Shown here one piece after another: positions 63,830 to 64,000 of a stretch of 64,000 bases of DNA (its first letter is position 1; each line of letters opens with the position of its first letter). The notes below the pieces were generated by a model that worked only from the letters and a program-made list of their open reading frames with translations, was not told the origin of the DNA and searched no databases. Both the position numbers and the translations under genes were made by a program. The DNA lies in NCBI RefSeq assembly GCF_001040705.1, contig NZ_CVQP01000001.1, forward strand, positions 674,324-738,323. Reading direction: 5' to 3'. This DNA is from Rhodococcus sp. RD6.2 (GTDB taxonomy: Bacteria; Actinomycetota; Actinomycetes; Mycobacteriales; Mycobacteriaceae).

Positions 63830-64000
63830 ATGCCCCACGTCGTCACCCAGTCCTGCTGCAGCGACGCTTCGTGCGTCTACGCCTGCCCGGTCAACTGCAT
63901 CCACCCGACGCCGGACGAACCCGACTTCCTCACGGCCGAGATGCTGCACATCGACCCGGCCGCGTGCGTTGACTGCGGTGCCTGCGTGTCGGCATGCCCG
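63830..64000 (+). CDS. fprB: Ferredoxin-fused NADP reductase, FprB-like (5' part only)
   Basis: The first 57 codons before the window ends. They form a two-cluster [Fe-S] ferredoxin domain: SCCSDASCVYACPVNCIHP with the first cysteine set, then DPAACVDCGACVSACP with a second. The first residues MPHVVTQSCC match, from memory, FprB of M. tuberculosis, an adrenodoxin-reductase-type flavoprotein fused to ferredoxin. The reductase domain would lie beyond the edge. Placed 42 bp after the AurF-like gene, it may supply electrons to it. Confidence 0.82.
   Translation, partial: MPHVVTQSCCSDASCVYACPVNCIHPTPDEPDFLTAEMLHIDPAACVDCGACVSACP

Overview
The window is chromosomal DNA from a high-GC, mycolic-acid-type actinobacterium, most likely Rhodococcus/Prescottella or a close relative such as Nocardia. 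The evidence is very high GC with strong third-position bias, many GTG starts, and a gene order that (as recalled, not searched) follows the Mycobacterium tuberculosis interval from dapD (Rv1201c) to kgd (Rv1248c). The shared order runs dapD, dapE, LOG proteins, folP2, gpgS, tagA, a DUF3117 gene, glgA/glgC, a TetR-regulated ABC exporter, sigE-rseA-htrA-tatB, mrp, a transglycosylase, a PRC/MgtE/CBS protein, corA, an SDR and kgd. No rRNA, tRNA, insertion sequence, prophage or CRISPR array was seen. The window has 62 protein genes; the first and last are cut by the edges.

Region by region: 1-5.8 kb holds an amino-acid permease, the lysine/peptidoglycan genes dapD and dapE, and two secreted proteins (a trypsin-like protease of lower GC and a beta-propeller protein). 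5.8-11.4 kb holds two LOG proteins, folP2, gpgS, a small DivIVA-like membrane protein, tagA, a DUF3117 gene and an RlmA-type methyltransferase. 11.3-13.9 kb has divergent glgA/glgC for alpha-glucan synthesis. 13.9-17.9 kb has the RaaS-like exporter operon and an O-methyltransferase. 18.1-21.3 kb is the envelope-stress group sigE-rseA-htrA-tatB. 21.3-27.1 kb holds a small exported protein, mrp, two transglycosylase-like proteins, a DUF1003 protein and the PRC/MgtE/CBS protein. 27.2-36.1 kb holds a CitE-like lyase, small stress and unknown proteins, corA, a PHP phosphoesterase, malic enzyme, a hydrolase and a lipoprotein with an abbreviated OpuAC fold. 36.1-40.1 kb is an esterase-SDR-Baeyer-Villiger monooxygenase group next to its own TetR regulator.

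The main accessory feature is at 40.2-47.3 kb: a tightly coupled five-gene operon encoding a SWIM zinc-finger protein, an unrecognised 460-residue protein, a vWA protein, a MoxR-type AAA+ ATPase of the YehL kind, and a 932-residue DUF5682-like protein. It looks like a relative of the poorly understood E. coli yehLMPQ-type systems. It is followed by an ECF42-type sigma factor with its DGPF/YCII partner, a flavin/F420 oxidoreductase strongly resembling phthiodiolone ketoreductase, and a solitary AAA ATPase. The conserved backbone then resumes with kgd, a single-chain fused ABC exporter, a second ABC exporter, an F420-type oxidoreductase, an MFS permease, an AurF-like diiron oxygenase and the beginning of an FprB-like ferredoxin reductase.

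Regulatory reading: nine genes carry a TANNNT -10 hexamer only 6-8 nt before the start codon, which predicts leaderless transcripts. Other predicted sites are an ECF-type promoter before sigE, a CRP-like palindrome before a transglycosylase, and TetR-type operators before the exporter operon and between the BVMO and its TetR gene. All functional statements are read from motifs, domain recognition and context, without database searches.
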